From Halopseudomonas formosensis (lineage in GTDB: Bacteria; Pseudomonadota; Gammaproteobacteria; Pseudomonadales; Pseudomonadaceae): 64,000 nucleotides of DNA. The number at the start of each line of letters is the position of its first letter. The stretch's first letter is position 1. Position numbers and translations under genes: made by a program. Positions 56,171-64,000 of the stretch are shown piece by piece. The notes below the pieces were generated by a model that had not been told where the DNA came from, searched no databases, and saw nothing but the letters and a program-made list of their open reading frames with translations. The stretch covers positions 62,001 through 126,000 of the forward strand of contig NZ_FOYD01000001.1 in assembly GCF_900115905.1 (NCBI RefSeq), in the 5' to 3' direction.

Positions 56171-56626
56171 TCAGGCTCCGCTGTCGTTGACCATGATCTG
56201 ATACAGAGTCTGGGCATCCGGTGCCCGGCGCAGTGCTTCGCGCAACTCTTCCTGATCCAGCCGTTCAGCCAGGGTCTTGAGAATCTGCAGGTGTTGTTCG
56301 GTCGCTTCGTGCGGTACCAGAAGAACGAAAATCAGATCGACCGGCGCTCCGTCCAGGGAGTCGAAATCGATCTCGCTGCTCAGCTGGAGCAGTGCGCCGA
56401 CGGCTTCGGTGCACTGTTCCAGACGGCAGTGGGGAATGGCAATACCGTTGCCGAAGCCTGTTGAACCGAGTTTTTCCCGGGCCAGCAGGCTTTCATATAT
56501 GGCATCGGCATCCAGTGGGGTGTGCTGGGCAATCAGATTGCCGATCAGCTCCAGCACACGCTTCTTGGAGCCCCCGTCGACACTGGCAAAGGTGAGTTCG
56601 GGGGACAGGATCTGTTTTATCAGCAT
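56171..56626 (-). CDS. ptsN: Nitrogen PTS enzyme IIA (PtsN)
   Basis: A 151-residue EIIA-Ntr. The phosphorylated His66 is in [18 protein letters not shown] precedes it. It regulates potassium uptake and nitrogen and stress pathways according to its phosphorylation state. Five bases separate it from rapZ. Confidence 0.94.
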   Translation of the reverse strand: MLIKQILSPELTFASVDGGSKKRVLELIGNLIAQHTPLDADAIYESLLAREKLGSTGFGNGIAIPHCRLEQCTEAVGALLQLSSEIDFDSLDGAPVDLIFVLLVPHEATEQHLQILKTLAERLDQEELREALRRAPDAQTLYQIMVNDSGA

Positions 56627-56645
56627 GTTGTGTCGGCTTGTGTTC

Positions 56646-56954
56646 TTATCGGTCGTTGACTCCCTGCTGTCGACCGATGTTCTTTTCCTTGTGCTTGATC
56701 AGCTGTCGGTCAAGACGGTCGACCAGCAGGTCGATGGCGGCATACATGTCGGTGTGTTCGGCTTCGGCAACCAGGTCGGTTCCGGCCACGTGCAGGGTAC
56801 CTTCGGCTTTCTGTTGCAGTTTGTCTACCTCGAGGGTGACCTGGGCGCTGATGATCTTGTCGAAGTGGCGTTCCAGACGTGCCATCTTTTCGGTCACGTA
56901 GTCACGCAGGGCATCGGTTACATCAAGTTGGAGACCGGTAATTTTCAGTTGCAT
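56646..56954 (-). CDS. hpf: Ribosome hibernation promoting factor (short HPF)
   Basis: A 102-residue short HPF (MQLKITGLQLDVTDALRDYV; GTLHVAGTDLVAEAEHTDMYAAIDLLVDRL). It binds the 30S decoding centre and promotes 100S ribosome dimers in stationary phase. The start at 56954 fits the family; the longer frame from 57008 is spacer. Just after rpoN, as in other Proteobacteria. Confidence 0.94.
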   Translation of the reverse strand: MQLKITGLQLDVTDALRDYVTEKMARLERHFDKIISAQVTLEVDKLQQKAEGTLHVAGTDLVAEAEHTDMYAAIDLLVDRLDRQLIKHKEKNIGRQQGVNDR

Positions 56955-57049
56955 AACACTTCTCCTGTTCGGCTTTGTGAAGCGGGAATCGATCCTGCTG
57001 ATTCCCATGGTGCCACCTACTTCTCTCGCGTTCCTTGACTCAGGTCGGG

Positions 57050-58555
57050 TCAGACCAGCCTTTTGCGCTCGCTGGAGGATGCAATGTTCAGCGACTCGCG
57101 GTATTTGGCGATGGTCCGGCGTGCCACTTGTATGCCTTGTTCCTCAAGTAAACCAGCGATCTTGCTGTCACTCAATGGTTTCTTGGGGTTTTCTTCGGCC
57201 ACCAGCTTCTTGATCAGGGCGCGAATCGCGGTGGAGGAAACCTCGCCGCTGTCACCGCTGACGTGGCTGGAGAAGAAGTACTTGAGTTCGTAGATCCCCC
57301 GCGGGGTATGCATGTATTTCTGCGTGGTGACCCGGGAGATGGTGGACTCGTGCATGCCCACCGCCTCGGCGATGTCCGCCAGCACCAGGGGCTTCATCGC
57401 CACCTCGCCGTGTTCCAGGAAGCCGCGCTGATGTTCGACGATCTGGGTTGCCACCTTGAGCAGGGTCTCGTTGCGGCTCTGCAGGCTCTTGATGAACCAG
57501 CGGGCCTCCTGCAGGTGGTTGCGCAGGTAGGTGTTGTCCTCGCTGCTGTCGGCGCGCTTGACCAGGGCGGCGTAGTGGGTGTTGACCCGCACGCGGGGGG
57601 CGGCCTCCTGGTTCAGCTCGACGATCCAGCTGTTGTGATCCCGGCGCACGATCACGTCGGGAATCACGTATTCGGCGTCGCCCGAGGCTATCTCGCCGCC
57701 GGGGCGGGGATTGAGCGACTGGATGAGTTCGATCACCTGGCGCAGCTGATCTTCCTTGAGCCGGGTGCGGCGCATCAGCTGGGCGAAGTCGCGGCTGCCC
57801 AGCAGCTCCAGATAATCGCGCACCACGCGCTTGGCCTGCTCCAGCATGGGGGTGTCATCGGGCAGCTGGCACAGTTGCAGATGCAGGCACTCGCTCAGGT
57901 TGCGCGCACCCACGCCGACCGGTTCCAGCTGCTGGATGCGGTGCAGGACCATCTCGATCTCGTCGAGCTCGACACCCAGCTCCGGGTCCAGCGAGGCCTG
58001 GATATCCTCGAGGGTCTCTTCCAGGTAGCCATCGGCATTGATGCCGTCGATCAGGGCGACGGCGATCTGGTAATCGGTTTCCGACAGGGGCAGCAGGTTG
58101 ACCTGCCATTCCAGGTGGCTCTGCAGGGTTTCGCCGCTGCTGGTGCGCGAGGTGAAATCCCAGTCGTCATCGTTGTTGCTGGGCAGGGAGCTGGCCGAGG
58201 TCTGGTAGATGTCCTCCCAGTTCGTGTCCACCGACAGTTCGCTGGGGATCTGCTCGTTCCAGTTGCCTTCCTCCTCGCCATGGCTGTGGTCGAGGGCTTC
58301 CAGGGTGACGGGCTCGGGCAGGGCAGTGGCGGTGATGTCCTCATCACCGTTGCCATTGCTGGCGGTCTCGCTGGCACTTGCAGTGAAATCATCATCGCCG
58401 TCGTCGGCCATCTCCAGCATGGGATTGGCTTCCAGCGCCTCCTGCACCTCCTGCTGGAGATCCAGACTGGACAGCTGAAGTAAGCGGATAGCCTGCTGCA
58501 GCTGAGGGGTCATGGTCAGCTGCTGGCCCATCTTCAGGACAAGCGTTGGTTTCAT
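57050..58555 (-). CDS. rpoN: RNA polymerase sigma-54 factor
   Basis: A 501-residue sigma-54. The Gln/Leu-rich region I ([20 protein letters not shown]), an acidic region II and the RpoN box [12 protein letters not shown] near the C-terminus are present, together with the helix-turn-helix segment ([15 protein letters not shown]). It directs nitrogen, flagellar and other enhancer-dependent promoters. Upstream is lptB (81-base gap). Confidence 0.97.
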   Translation of the reverse strand: MKPTLVLKMGQQLTMTPQLQQAIRLLQLSSLDLQQEVQEALEANPMLEMADDGDDDFTASASETASNGNGDEDITATALPEPVTLEALDHSHGEEEGNWNEQIPSELSVDTNWEDIYQTSASSLPSNNDDDWDFTSRTSSGETLQSHLEWQVNLLPLSETDYQIAVALIDGINADGYLEETLEDIQASLDPELGVELDEIEMVLHRIQQLEPVGVGARNLSECLHLQLCQLPDDTPMLEQAKRVVRDYLELLGSRDFAQLMRRTRLKEDQLRQVIELIQSLNPRPGGEIASGDAEYVIPDVIVRRDHNSWIVELNQEAAPRVRVNTHYAALVKRADSSEDNTYLRNHLQEARWFIKSLQSRNETLLKVATQIVEHQRGFLEHGEVAMKPLVLADIAEAVGMHESTISRVTTQKYMHTPRGIYELKYFFSSHVSGDSGEVSSTAIRALIKKLVAEENPKKPLSDSKIAGLLEEQGIQVARRTIAKYRESLNIASSSERKRLV

Positions 58556-58636
58556 GCTTCTGCGGACTACCTTGTGTGCTCAAACCATTGAGGAATAAAA
58601 GAAATCCTCCTTAGCATGCCCGAAATCCACCGGCTT

Positions 58637-59365
58637 TTACAGACGGAAGGCATGGCCCAGATATACATCGCGCACCGTTTGGTTGGCCAGTACGGTTTCG
58701 GCGTCACCCTCGGCGATGATGTGGCCGTCATTGACTATGTAGGCCTTGTCGCAGATATCCAGCGTCTCGCGCACGTTATGGTCGGTGATCAGCACACCGA
58801 TGCCCTTGTCCTTGAGATGCTCGATGATCTGCTTGATATCGTTCACCGATATCGGGTCCACCCCGGCAAAGGGCTCGTCCAGCAGGATGAATTGCGGATC
58901 TGTGGCCAGCGCCCGGGCAATCTCGGCCCGTCGACGCTCGCCACCGGACAGGCTCATCCCCAGGCTGTCACGCAGATGGTGGATATGGAATTCACGCAGC
59001 AGCGAATCCAGCTTGCCCTCGCGGCCCTTCTGGTTGAGGTCCTTGCGCGTCTGCAGGATGGCCATGATGTTGTCGGCCACGCTGAGCTTGCGGAAGATCG
59101 AGGCTTCCTGCGGCAGATAGCCGATGCCGCCCCGTGCCCGCCCGTGCATGGGGAGATGGGTGACATCCTGGCCGTTGATCAGGATATTGCCGCGGTCGGC
59201 CCGGACGAGGCCGACGATCATGTAGAAGCAGGTAGTCTTGCCGGCGCCGTTGGGACCGAGCAGACCGACCACTTCGCCACTGTTGATCTGCAGCGAGACA
59301 TCCTCGACCACGCGGCGGGATTTGTAGGACTTGGCCAGATGGCGGGCTTCAAGTTTCGTCGTCAT
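58637..59365 (-). CDS. lptB: LPS export ABC transporter ATPase LptB
   Basis: A 242-residue ABC ATPase with Walker [10 protein letters not shown], signature [15 protein letters not shown] and Walker [14 protein letters not shown]. It powers LptF/LptG extraction of lipopolysaccharide. The start overlaps the lptA end. The partner permeases are at 21900-24051. Confidence 0.96.
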   Translation of the reverse strand: MTTKLEARHLAKSYKSRRVVEDVSLQINSGEVVGLLGPNGAGKTTCFYMIVGLVRADRGNILINGQDVTHLPMHGRARGGIGYLPQEASIFRKLSVADNIMAILQTRKDLNQKGREGKLDSLLREFHIHHLRDSLGMSLSGGERRRAEIARALATDPQFILLDEPFAGVDPISVNDIKQIIEHLKDKGIGVLITDHNVRETLDICDKAYIVNDGHIIAEGDAETVLANQTVRDVYLGHAFRL

Positions 59366-59885
59366 TGCTCACCGGCTCGGTACGTTTACGGGGCTGGATG
59401 ACAATCTCGATACGCTCGGCCGAATCACCTTCCTCGGCGATGGCGCGCCCGGCGTCCACGACCTGACGCTGGATGTCGTAGTTGACCCGCTGCCCCTGGA
59501 AGGTGTTGCCGGCCTGCTCGAGGAAGGCATTCTGGATCAGCACCACCCGCTCGGTGTCGGCATGGTATTCGATGGTCTGGGCGCGGGCATCCACCTGCTT
59601 GCCACCGGCGGGGGTCTGGCGGAAGGTTGCCGGGGAGCCGTTGGACACCAGCTTCTGCACTTCCCCGGCATTGTCCAGGGTCAGGGTGACCCGGGCACCG
59701 GTCAGACGCATGCTGCCCTGGGTGATGATCACGTTGCCGGTGTAGATGGCGACATTCTTGCGGTCATCCAGTGTGGCGCTGTCGGCCTGGATGCGGATCG
59801 GCTGGCTGGAGTCGCTCGACTGTGCGACCGCAGGGGCCGCGATGCCGGTCAGCAGGGCAAGAAACAGAACTCTAATGCGCCTCAT
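59349..59885 (-). CDS. lptA: LPS transport periplasmic protein LptA
   Basis: A 178-residue OstA-like beta-jellyroll protein with a signal peptide ([18 protein letters not shown]). [23 protein letters not shown] is the family core. It bridges the periplasm between LptC and LptD. Overlaps lptC and lptB. Confidence 0.94.
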   Translation of the reverse strand: MRRIRVLFLALLTGIAAPAVAQSSDSSQPIRIQADSATLDDRKNVAIYTGNVIITQGSMRLTGARVTLTLDNAGEVQKLVSNGSPATFRQTPAGGKQVDARAQTIEYHADTERVVLIQNAFLEQAGNTFQGQRVNYDIQRQVVDAGRAIAEEGDSAERIEIVIQPRKRTEPVSNDDET

Positions 59886-60441
59886 GTTCGCCTCGTACGT
59901 TGGACAGCAGCTCTATGCGGCCGTCATTGAAATAAGCCTTCATGCCGGTGGCGGTGGTGACGCCGCCGGCTTCGATTCTGACTGCCTGATCGGTTTCGGC
60001 GTAGTCCCGGCTGGGGAAAACGGTCAGCTCCGGGGTCGACAGGCGACGGGTGGTGCGGGGGTCGAGCTGCTGCTCGATGATGACGTTCTGGCTCAGCAGC
60101 ACCTGGTCACCCTGGGAGGTTACCTCGCCATAGCGTGCGCGCAGCTGCCAGGGGGTCTGCTCGCCCTCACGGTAGTACTGAAGGCGGGGTTCGTCGAGCT
60201 CGGTGATGTCGCTGTTGACCTGATGGGTGGCCTTGTCACTGGTCAGCTCGTACACCGGCTGGCCCTGCTCGTTGAGCTGGCGGATGCGCGGGTTGTCCAT
60301 GAAGAAGTCCGGCTGCAGCGGCGCCTGCACCTGCTGGGGCGCAAAGCCTTCGGGACGGATGTTCCAGTAACCCACGGCCAGCGCCAGCACCACCACCAGA
60401 ATCAGCAGGGTGCCGGTTGTCAGATAGCGCGGGATCTTCAC
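59872..60441 (-). CDS. lptC: LPS export protein LptC
   Basis: A 189-residue bitopic inner-membrane protein. One N-terminal membrane helix (GTLLILVVVLALAVGY) is followed by a periplasmic OstA-like domain (YELTSDKATHQVNSDITELD). It receives LPS from LptFGB and passes it to LptA. The start overlaps the kdsC stop. Confidence 0.93.
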   Translation of the reverse strand: MKIPRYLTTGTLLILVVVLALAVGYWNIRPEGFAPQQVQAPLQPDFFMDNPRIRQLNEQGQPVYELTSDKATHQVNSDITELDEPRLQYYREGEQTPWQLRARYGEVTSQGDQVLLSQNVIIEQQLDPRTTRRLSTPELTVFPSRDYAETDQAVRIEAGGVTTATGMKAYFNDGRIELLSNVRGEHEAH

Positions 60442-60968
60442 AGATACTCCGCCTGGGCGGCGTCCAGAGTGCCCTGGGCGCGCATGATCAGCTCGCAGAA
60501 CTCCCTTGCGGCACCGGCGCCGCCGGCCTTCAGGGTGACGCCGTGGGCGTGCTGGCGCACGAAATCATCGGCGCTGGCCACGGCCATGCCCAGACCCACC
60601 CGGCGGATCACCGGCAGGTCCGGGAGGTCATCGCCGAGGAAGGCGATCTCATCCAGTTCCACCGGCACTTTCTCACGCAGCTCGGCCAGCGCGGTGAGCT
60701 TGTCCTCGCGACCCTGGATCAGGTGCTGGATACCCAGGTTGGCGGCCCGGCGCTCGACCAGCGGCGAGTTGCGGCCGCTGATGATCGCGGTCTGCACGCC
60801 GGAGGCGATCAGCATCTTGATGCCGTGACCGTCCAGGGTGTTGAAGGATTTGAATTCGGTGCCGTCGGGCATGAAGTACAGCCGGCCGTCGGTCAGCACG
60901 CCGTCGACGTCGAAGATTGCCAGGCGGATGTTGCGGGCCCGTTCCAGCAGGGTCATTTCGGTTGTCAT
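60438..60968 (-). CDS. kdsC: KDO-8-phosphate phosphatase KdsC
   Basis: A 176-residue HAD-family phosphatase without a cap. Motif I is FDVDGVLTDG (nucleophile Asp) and motif III/IV is FLGDDLPDLPV. It makes KDO for the LPS inner core. The start overlaps the kdsD stop (ATGA). Confidence 0.95.
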   Translation of the reverse strand: MTTEMTLLERARNIRLAIFDVDGVLTDGRLYFMPDGTEFKSFNTLDGHGIKMLIASGVQTAIISGRNSPLVERRAANLGIQHLIQGREDKLTALAELREKVPVELDEIAFLGDDLPDLPVIRRVGLGMAVASADDFVRQHAHGVTLKAGGAGAAREFCELIMRAQGTLDAAQAEYL

Positions 60969-61936
60969 ACTACCCCCGCGCGCAGCAGGTCATGCATGTT
61001 CAGGGCGCCGACCGGCAGGCCCTGGTCGTCGATCACGAAAAGGCCGCTGATCTTGCTGTCCTCCATGATCTTCAGCGCCTCGGCGGCGAGCATGCCCTGG
61101 CCTATGGTCTTGCAGCCCCGGGTCATGACCTGCTCGATGTGCGCATTGCGGATATCGATGTCCTGATCCAGGGTGCGGCGCAGGTCGCCGTCAGTGAAGA
61201 TGCCGATGAGCTTGCCGGCGCCGTCGGTCACGCCGGTCAGGCCCAGGCCCTTGCGGGTCATTTCCAGCAGGGCGTCGCGCAGCGGTGTCTGCGGTGTCAC
61301 CAGCGGCATTTGCTCGCCACTGTGCATGATGTCGTCTACCAGCAACAGCAGGCGTCGACCGAGGCTGCCGCCAGGGTGCGAGAAGGCGAAGTCCTCGGCA
61401 CTGAAACCGCGGGCCTCGAGCAGAGCGATGGCCAGCGCATCACCCATCACCAGTGCGGTGGTGGTGCTGGAGGTGGGGGCCAGGTTCAGCGGGCAGGCCT
61501 CCTGCTCGACGCCGGTATCGAGGTTGGCGACGGCGGCGCGGGCCAGGGTGGAGTCGGGGTTGCCGGTGATGCTGATCAGCGGGATGCCCAAGCGCTTGAT
61601 CAGCGGCAGCAGGGTGACCACCTCGGCGGTGTTGCCGGAGTTGGACAGGGCGATGACCACGTCCTGGGCGGTGATCATGCCCATGTCGCCGTGGCTGGCT
61701 TCGCCCGGATGCACGAAGAACGCCGGAGAGCCAGTGCTGGCCAGGGTGGCGGCGATCTTGCGGCCGATATGGCCGGACTTGCCCATACCCGTCACCACGA
61801 TACGCCCCGGACACTGGATCAGCGTTGCACAGGCGCGGTCGAAGTCGCCTTCCAGCCGGTTCAGCAGGCTGTCGACGGCGTCGCGTTCCATGGCGATGGT
61901 GCGGCGGGCGGAGCGGGTGTAGTCGAATTCGGGCAT
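60965..61936 (-). CDS. kdsD: Arabinose-5-phosphate isomerase KdsD
   Basis: A 323-residue protein with a sugar isomerase (SIS) domain (VVTGMGKSGHIGRKIAATLASTG, SNSGNTAEV) and two C-terminal CBS domains. It makes D-arabinose-5-phosphate, the first step to KDO. First gene of the kdsD-kdsC-lptC-lptA-lptB block, with AGGAA before the ATG. Confidence 0.95.
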   Translation of the reverse strand: MPEFDYTRSARRTIAMERDAVDSLLNRLEGDFDRACATLIQCPGRIVVTGMGKSGHIGRKIAATLASTGSPAFFVHPGEASHGDMGMITAQDVVIALSNSGNTAEVVTLLPLIKRLGIPLISITGNPDSTLARAAVANLDTGVEQEACPLNLAPTSSTTTALVMGDALAIALLEARGFSAEDFAFSHPGGSLGRRLLLLVDDIMHSGEQMPLVTPQTPLRDALLEMTRKGLGLTGVTDGAGKLIGIFTDGDLRRTLDQDIDIRNAHIEQVMTRGCKTIGQGMLAAEALKIMEDSKISGLFVIDDQGLPVGALNMHDLLRAGVV

Positions 61937-62023
61937 GGTTCCTGATTTCTCTGGCAGTCAAGCGGGCAAGTATAGCGCCATGTATCGCTCAACTCATCAC
62001 TGGCGTGTGTCGGGTTGGCGAGT

Positions 62024-62360
62024 GGACGAGCTGGTGCTCGTCCCTCCCGGGCTGCAGGCGTAGCGCGGGTGCGCTACACCCCGGACGCGCCAGCCCTCAT
62101 CCCCGTAGGAGCACCCGCCCCGGGTGCGAATGGTTGCGTGCCGGTTCGCACCGGGGGGTGCTCCTACAACAAAGCCGCCCAACCCCTCTCCCCCGGTAGG
62201 AGCACCCGCCCCGGGTGCGAATGGTTGCGTGCCGGTTCGCACCGAGGCGGTGCTCCTACAAAAAAGCCGGCCAACCTCTCTCCCTCGGTAGGAGCACCCG
62301 CCCCGGGTGCGAAGGGTGCCTGCCCGGTTCGCACCGAGGCGGTGCTCCTACAATAAAGCC
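62024..62360. repeat. Palindromes and tandem REP/BIME array, three units of 91-92 bp
   Basis: A hairpin GGACGAGC-tggt-GCTCGTCC (62024-62043) and GTAGCGC-gggt-GCGCTAC (62060-62077) precede three units, each with GTAGGAGCACCCGCCCCGGG starting at 62105, 62196 and 62288 and an inverted REP about 45 bases later. The array is the mirror of the one at 27.3 kb. It fills the 592-base gap between divergent kdsD and mlaF; the last part before 62529 should hold the mla promoter. Confidence 0.88.
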
Positions 62361-62528
62361 GGTCAACCTCTCCCCGGATGCGACGGGTGCGGCGCGGATG
62401 CCCGCCGACAAAACTTCCTCCAGCAAGGTCTCGACGCTGATGCTCGAACCTCATCGGGAGAACTGATATATTAGCGCGTTCACTTTTTCCGTCGTCCTGC
62501 CGGCCAACAGGTAAGGCTACCTATAAAC

Positions 62529-63347
62529 ATGCTCGAAACAGATGACTTCATCGTCGATTTGCAGCAAGTGACCTTTCGTCGCGGCGAGCGGGTGATCTTC
62601 AACAACGTTGATATCCGCATACCCCGGGGCAAGATCACCGGCATCATGGGCCCGTCCGGCTGTGGCAAGACCACCTTACTGCGCCTGATCGGTGCCCAAC
62701 TGCGTCCGGAAAACGGCCGGATTCTGGTCAACGGCCAGAATATCCCCGAGCTGGGCCGTGAAGAGCTCTTCAGTGCACGGCAGCACATGGGCATGCTGTT
62801 CCAGAGCGGTGCCCTGTTCACCGATCTGAACGTGTTCGAGAACGTGGCCTTCCCGCTGCGGGTACACACCAAGCTGCCGGAAGACATGATCCGCGACATC
62901 GTGCTGCTCAAGCTGCAGGCCGTGGGACTGCGTGGCGCCATCGAGCTGATGCCCGATGAGCTGTCCGGTGGCATGAAGCGGCGCGTGGCCCTGGCCCGGG
63001 CAATCGCCCTGGACCCGGAGCTGATGATGTACGACGAGCCCTTCGTCGGTCAGGACCCGATTTCCATGGGTGTGCTGGTGCGCCTGATCCGTCTGCTCAA
63101 CGATGCGCTGGGGCTGACCAGCATAGTGGTGTCCCACGACCTGGCGGAAACCGCCAGCATTGCCGACTATCTCTATGTGGTCGGTGACGGCCAGGTGCTC
63201 GGTCACGGCAGGCCCGATGATCTGATGAATTCGGATAACCCGCGCATCCGGCAGTTCATGCAGGGCGAGCCGGACGGTCCGGTGCCTTTCCATTTCCCGG
63301 CGCCGGATTATGTGGATGACCTGCTGCAGAAGGAGCGCAGACGATGA
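62529..63347 (+). CDS. mlaF: Phospholipid transport ATPase MlaF
   Basis: A 272-residue ABC ATPase with Walker A GPSGCGKTT, signature LSGGMKRRVALARAIA and Walker B LMMYDEPFVGQDP. It drives the Mla system that returns phospholipids from the outer to the inner membrane. AGGTAAGG precedes the ATG. It overlaps mlaE by ATGA. Confidence 0.95.
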   Translation: MLETDDFIVDLQQVTFRRGERVIFNNVDIRIPRGKITGIMGPSGCGKTTLLRLIGAQLRPENGRILVNGQNIPELGREELFSARQHMGMLFQSGALFTDLNVFENVAFPLRVHTKLPEDMIRDIVLLKLQAVGLRGAIELMPDELSGGMKRRVALARAIALDPELMMYDEPFVGQDPISMGVLVRLIRLLNDALGLTSIVVSHDLAETASIADYLYVVGDGQVLGHGRPDDLMNSDNPRIRQFMQGEPDGPVPFHFPAPDYVDDLLQKERRR

Positions 63348-64000
63348 ACGGTGTTGTGGATCGGGTCGCCTCCCTGGGTCGTATCGGCCTGGATGTGATC
63401 GCGGCGATCGGGCGCTCCGGCATATTCCTGTTCCAGGCGCTGGCTGGCCGCTCGCGTTACGGCAACGGCTTCTCCCTGCTGGTCAAGCAGCTGTACGCCC
63501 TGGGCGTGCTGTCACTGGCGATCATCATTGTCTCCGGCATCTTCATCGGCATGGTGCTGGCGCTGCAGGGCTACAACATCCTCAAGGATTACGGCTCGGA
63601 GCAGGCGGTCGGCCAGATGGTTGCCCTGACGCTGCTGCGCGAGCTGGGGCCAGTGGTCACCGCGCTGCTGTTTGCCGGTCGCGCCGGTTCCGCCCTGACT
63701 GCCGAGATCGGCCTGATGAAGGCCACCGAGCAGTTGTCGAGCCTGGAGATGATCGGCGTCGACCCGCTCAAGTACATCATTGCCCCGCGCCTGTGGGCCG
63801 GCTTCATTGCCATGCCGCTGCTGGCGCTGATCTTCTGTGTGGTCGGCATCTGGGGCGGCGCCATGGTGGCGGTGGACTGGCTGGGTGTCTACTCCGGCTC
63901 CTACTGGGCCAACATGCAGAACTCGGTGCAGTTCGGCGCTGATGTGCTCAACGGCCTGATCAAGGCGGTGGTGTTCGCCGCGGTAGTTACCTGGATTGCG
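63344..64000 (+). CDS. mlaE: Phospholipid transport permease MlaE, 3' end outside window
   Basis: 219 codons from ATG 63344 to the window edge with no stop. The membrane segments and the family run LQGYNILKDYGSEQAVGQMV, LRELGPVVTALLFAGRAGSA and AEIGLMKATEQL identify the MlaE permease. Normal length is about 260 residues, so roughly 40 residues are missing beyond the window. Coupled to mlaF. Confidence 0.95.
   Translation, partial: MNGVVDRVASLGRIGLDVIAAIGRSGIFLFQALAGRSRYGNGFSLLVKQLYALGVLSLAIIIVSGIFIGMVLALQGYNILKDYGSEQAVGQMVALTLLRELGPVVTALLFAGRAGSALTAEIGLMKATEQLSSLEMIGVDPLKYIIAPRLWAGFIAMPLLALIFCVVGIWGGAMVAVDWLGVYSGSYWANMQNSVQFGADVLNGLIKAVVFAAVVTWIA

Overview
The window is a high-GC gammaproteobacterial chromosome segment. 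Gene content and order match the genus Pseudomonas in the broad sense: the trpXYZ-like ABC operon next to valS, pepA-holC, lptFG, the bioBFHCD operon, ptsO-rapZ-ptsN-hpf-rpoN-lptBAC-kdsC-kdsD, and mlaFE. The species cannot be fixed from the sequence alone; a Pseudomonas/Halopseudomonas-type genome fits. No rRNA, tRNA or CRISPR array was recognised.

Layout. 1-5814 (minus): a Wadjet defence operon jetA-jetB-jetC-jetD, with jetD cut by the window edge. 5889-11543 (minus): an ABC importer (ATPase, permease, binding protein) and valS. 11544-19235: an accessory island inserted between valS and the small gene that normally sits between holC and valS. It starts with a short integron-type cassette array without a visible integrase: three attC-like sites, a HEPN/TBP-like gene, a DUF6429 gene and a truncated membrane-protein gene that ends against a cold-shock gene. 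Next come an extended PAAR protein with a lipoprotein partner, bracketed by a 51-bp direct repeat, then an in-frame chimera of an ATP-dependent DNA ligase N-terminus and a PdeM-type phosphoesterase C-terminus (a deletion scar of the exo-lig-lhr-pdeM repair cluster), then small hypothetical genes, an SDR and a CBS protein. 19236-24051: holC-linked gene, holC and pepA (minus), diverging from lptF-lptG (plus). 24210-26714 (minus): RDD and HopJ-like genes and the tetrahydromonapterin operon folM-folE-folX. 26848-31734: flavodoxin, Crp/Fnr regulator, alpha/beta hydrolase, yaaA, PIN-PhoH. 32426-42741 (minus): rhlB, carboxylesterase, yeiP, a large mechanosensitive channel, a long acyl-CoA dehydrogenase, srkA and comF. 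42816-49801 (plus): a complete biotin operon behind a BirA-type operator, a small flagellar-rod-like protein, and a second long acyl-CoA dehydrogenase behind a PsrA-type palindrome. 49964-50693: a second PAAR gene with a Tai4-like immunity lipoprotein. 50711-52905 (minus): egtD-egtB for ergothioneine. 53012-64000: darP, pmbA, the nitrogen-PTS/rpoN block, the Lpt/Kds lipopolysaccharide block, and the start of the mla operon.

Repeats. Palindromic REP/BIME elements beginning with GTAG form tandem arrays of about 91-94 bp period at 27.3 kb and 62.1 kb, with a degenerate cluster at 38.75 kb. A different 147-152 bp tandem repeat lies at 31.9-32.3 kb, and its GACGAGC/GCTCGTC hairpin recurs at 24.2 and 62.0 kb.

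What stands out. The defence and accessory content is concentrated in the first 19 kb and in two small type VI secretion-type modules. The strongest candidates for something little described are the attC-bounded HEPN gene, the PAAR protein with an unrecognised C-terminal domain plus lipoprotein between direct repeats, and the ligase-PdeM chimera. Housekeeping blocks look intact and ordinary.
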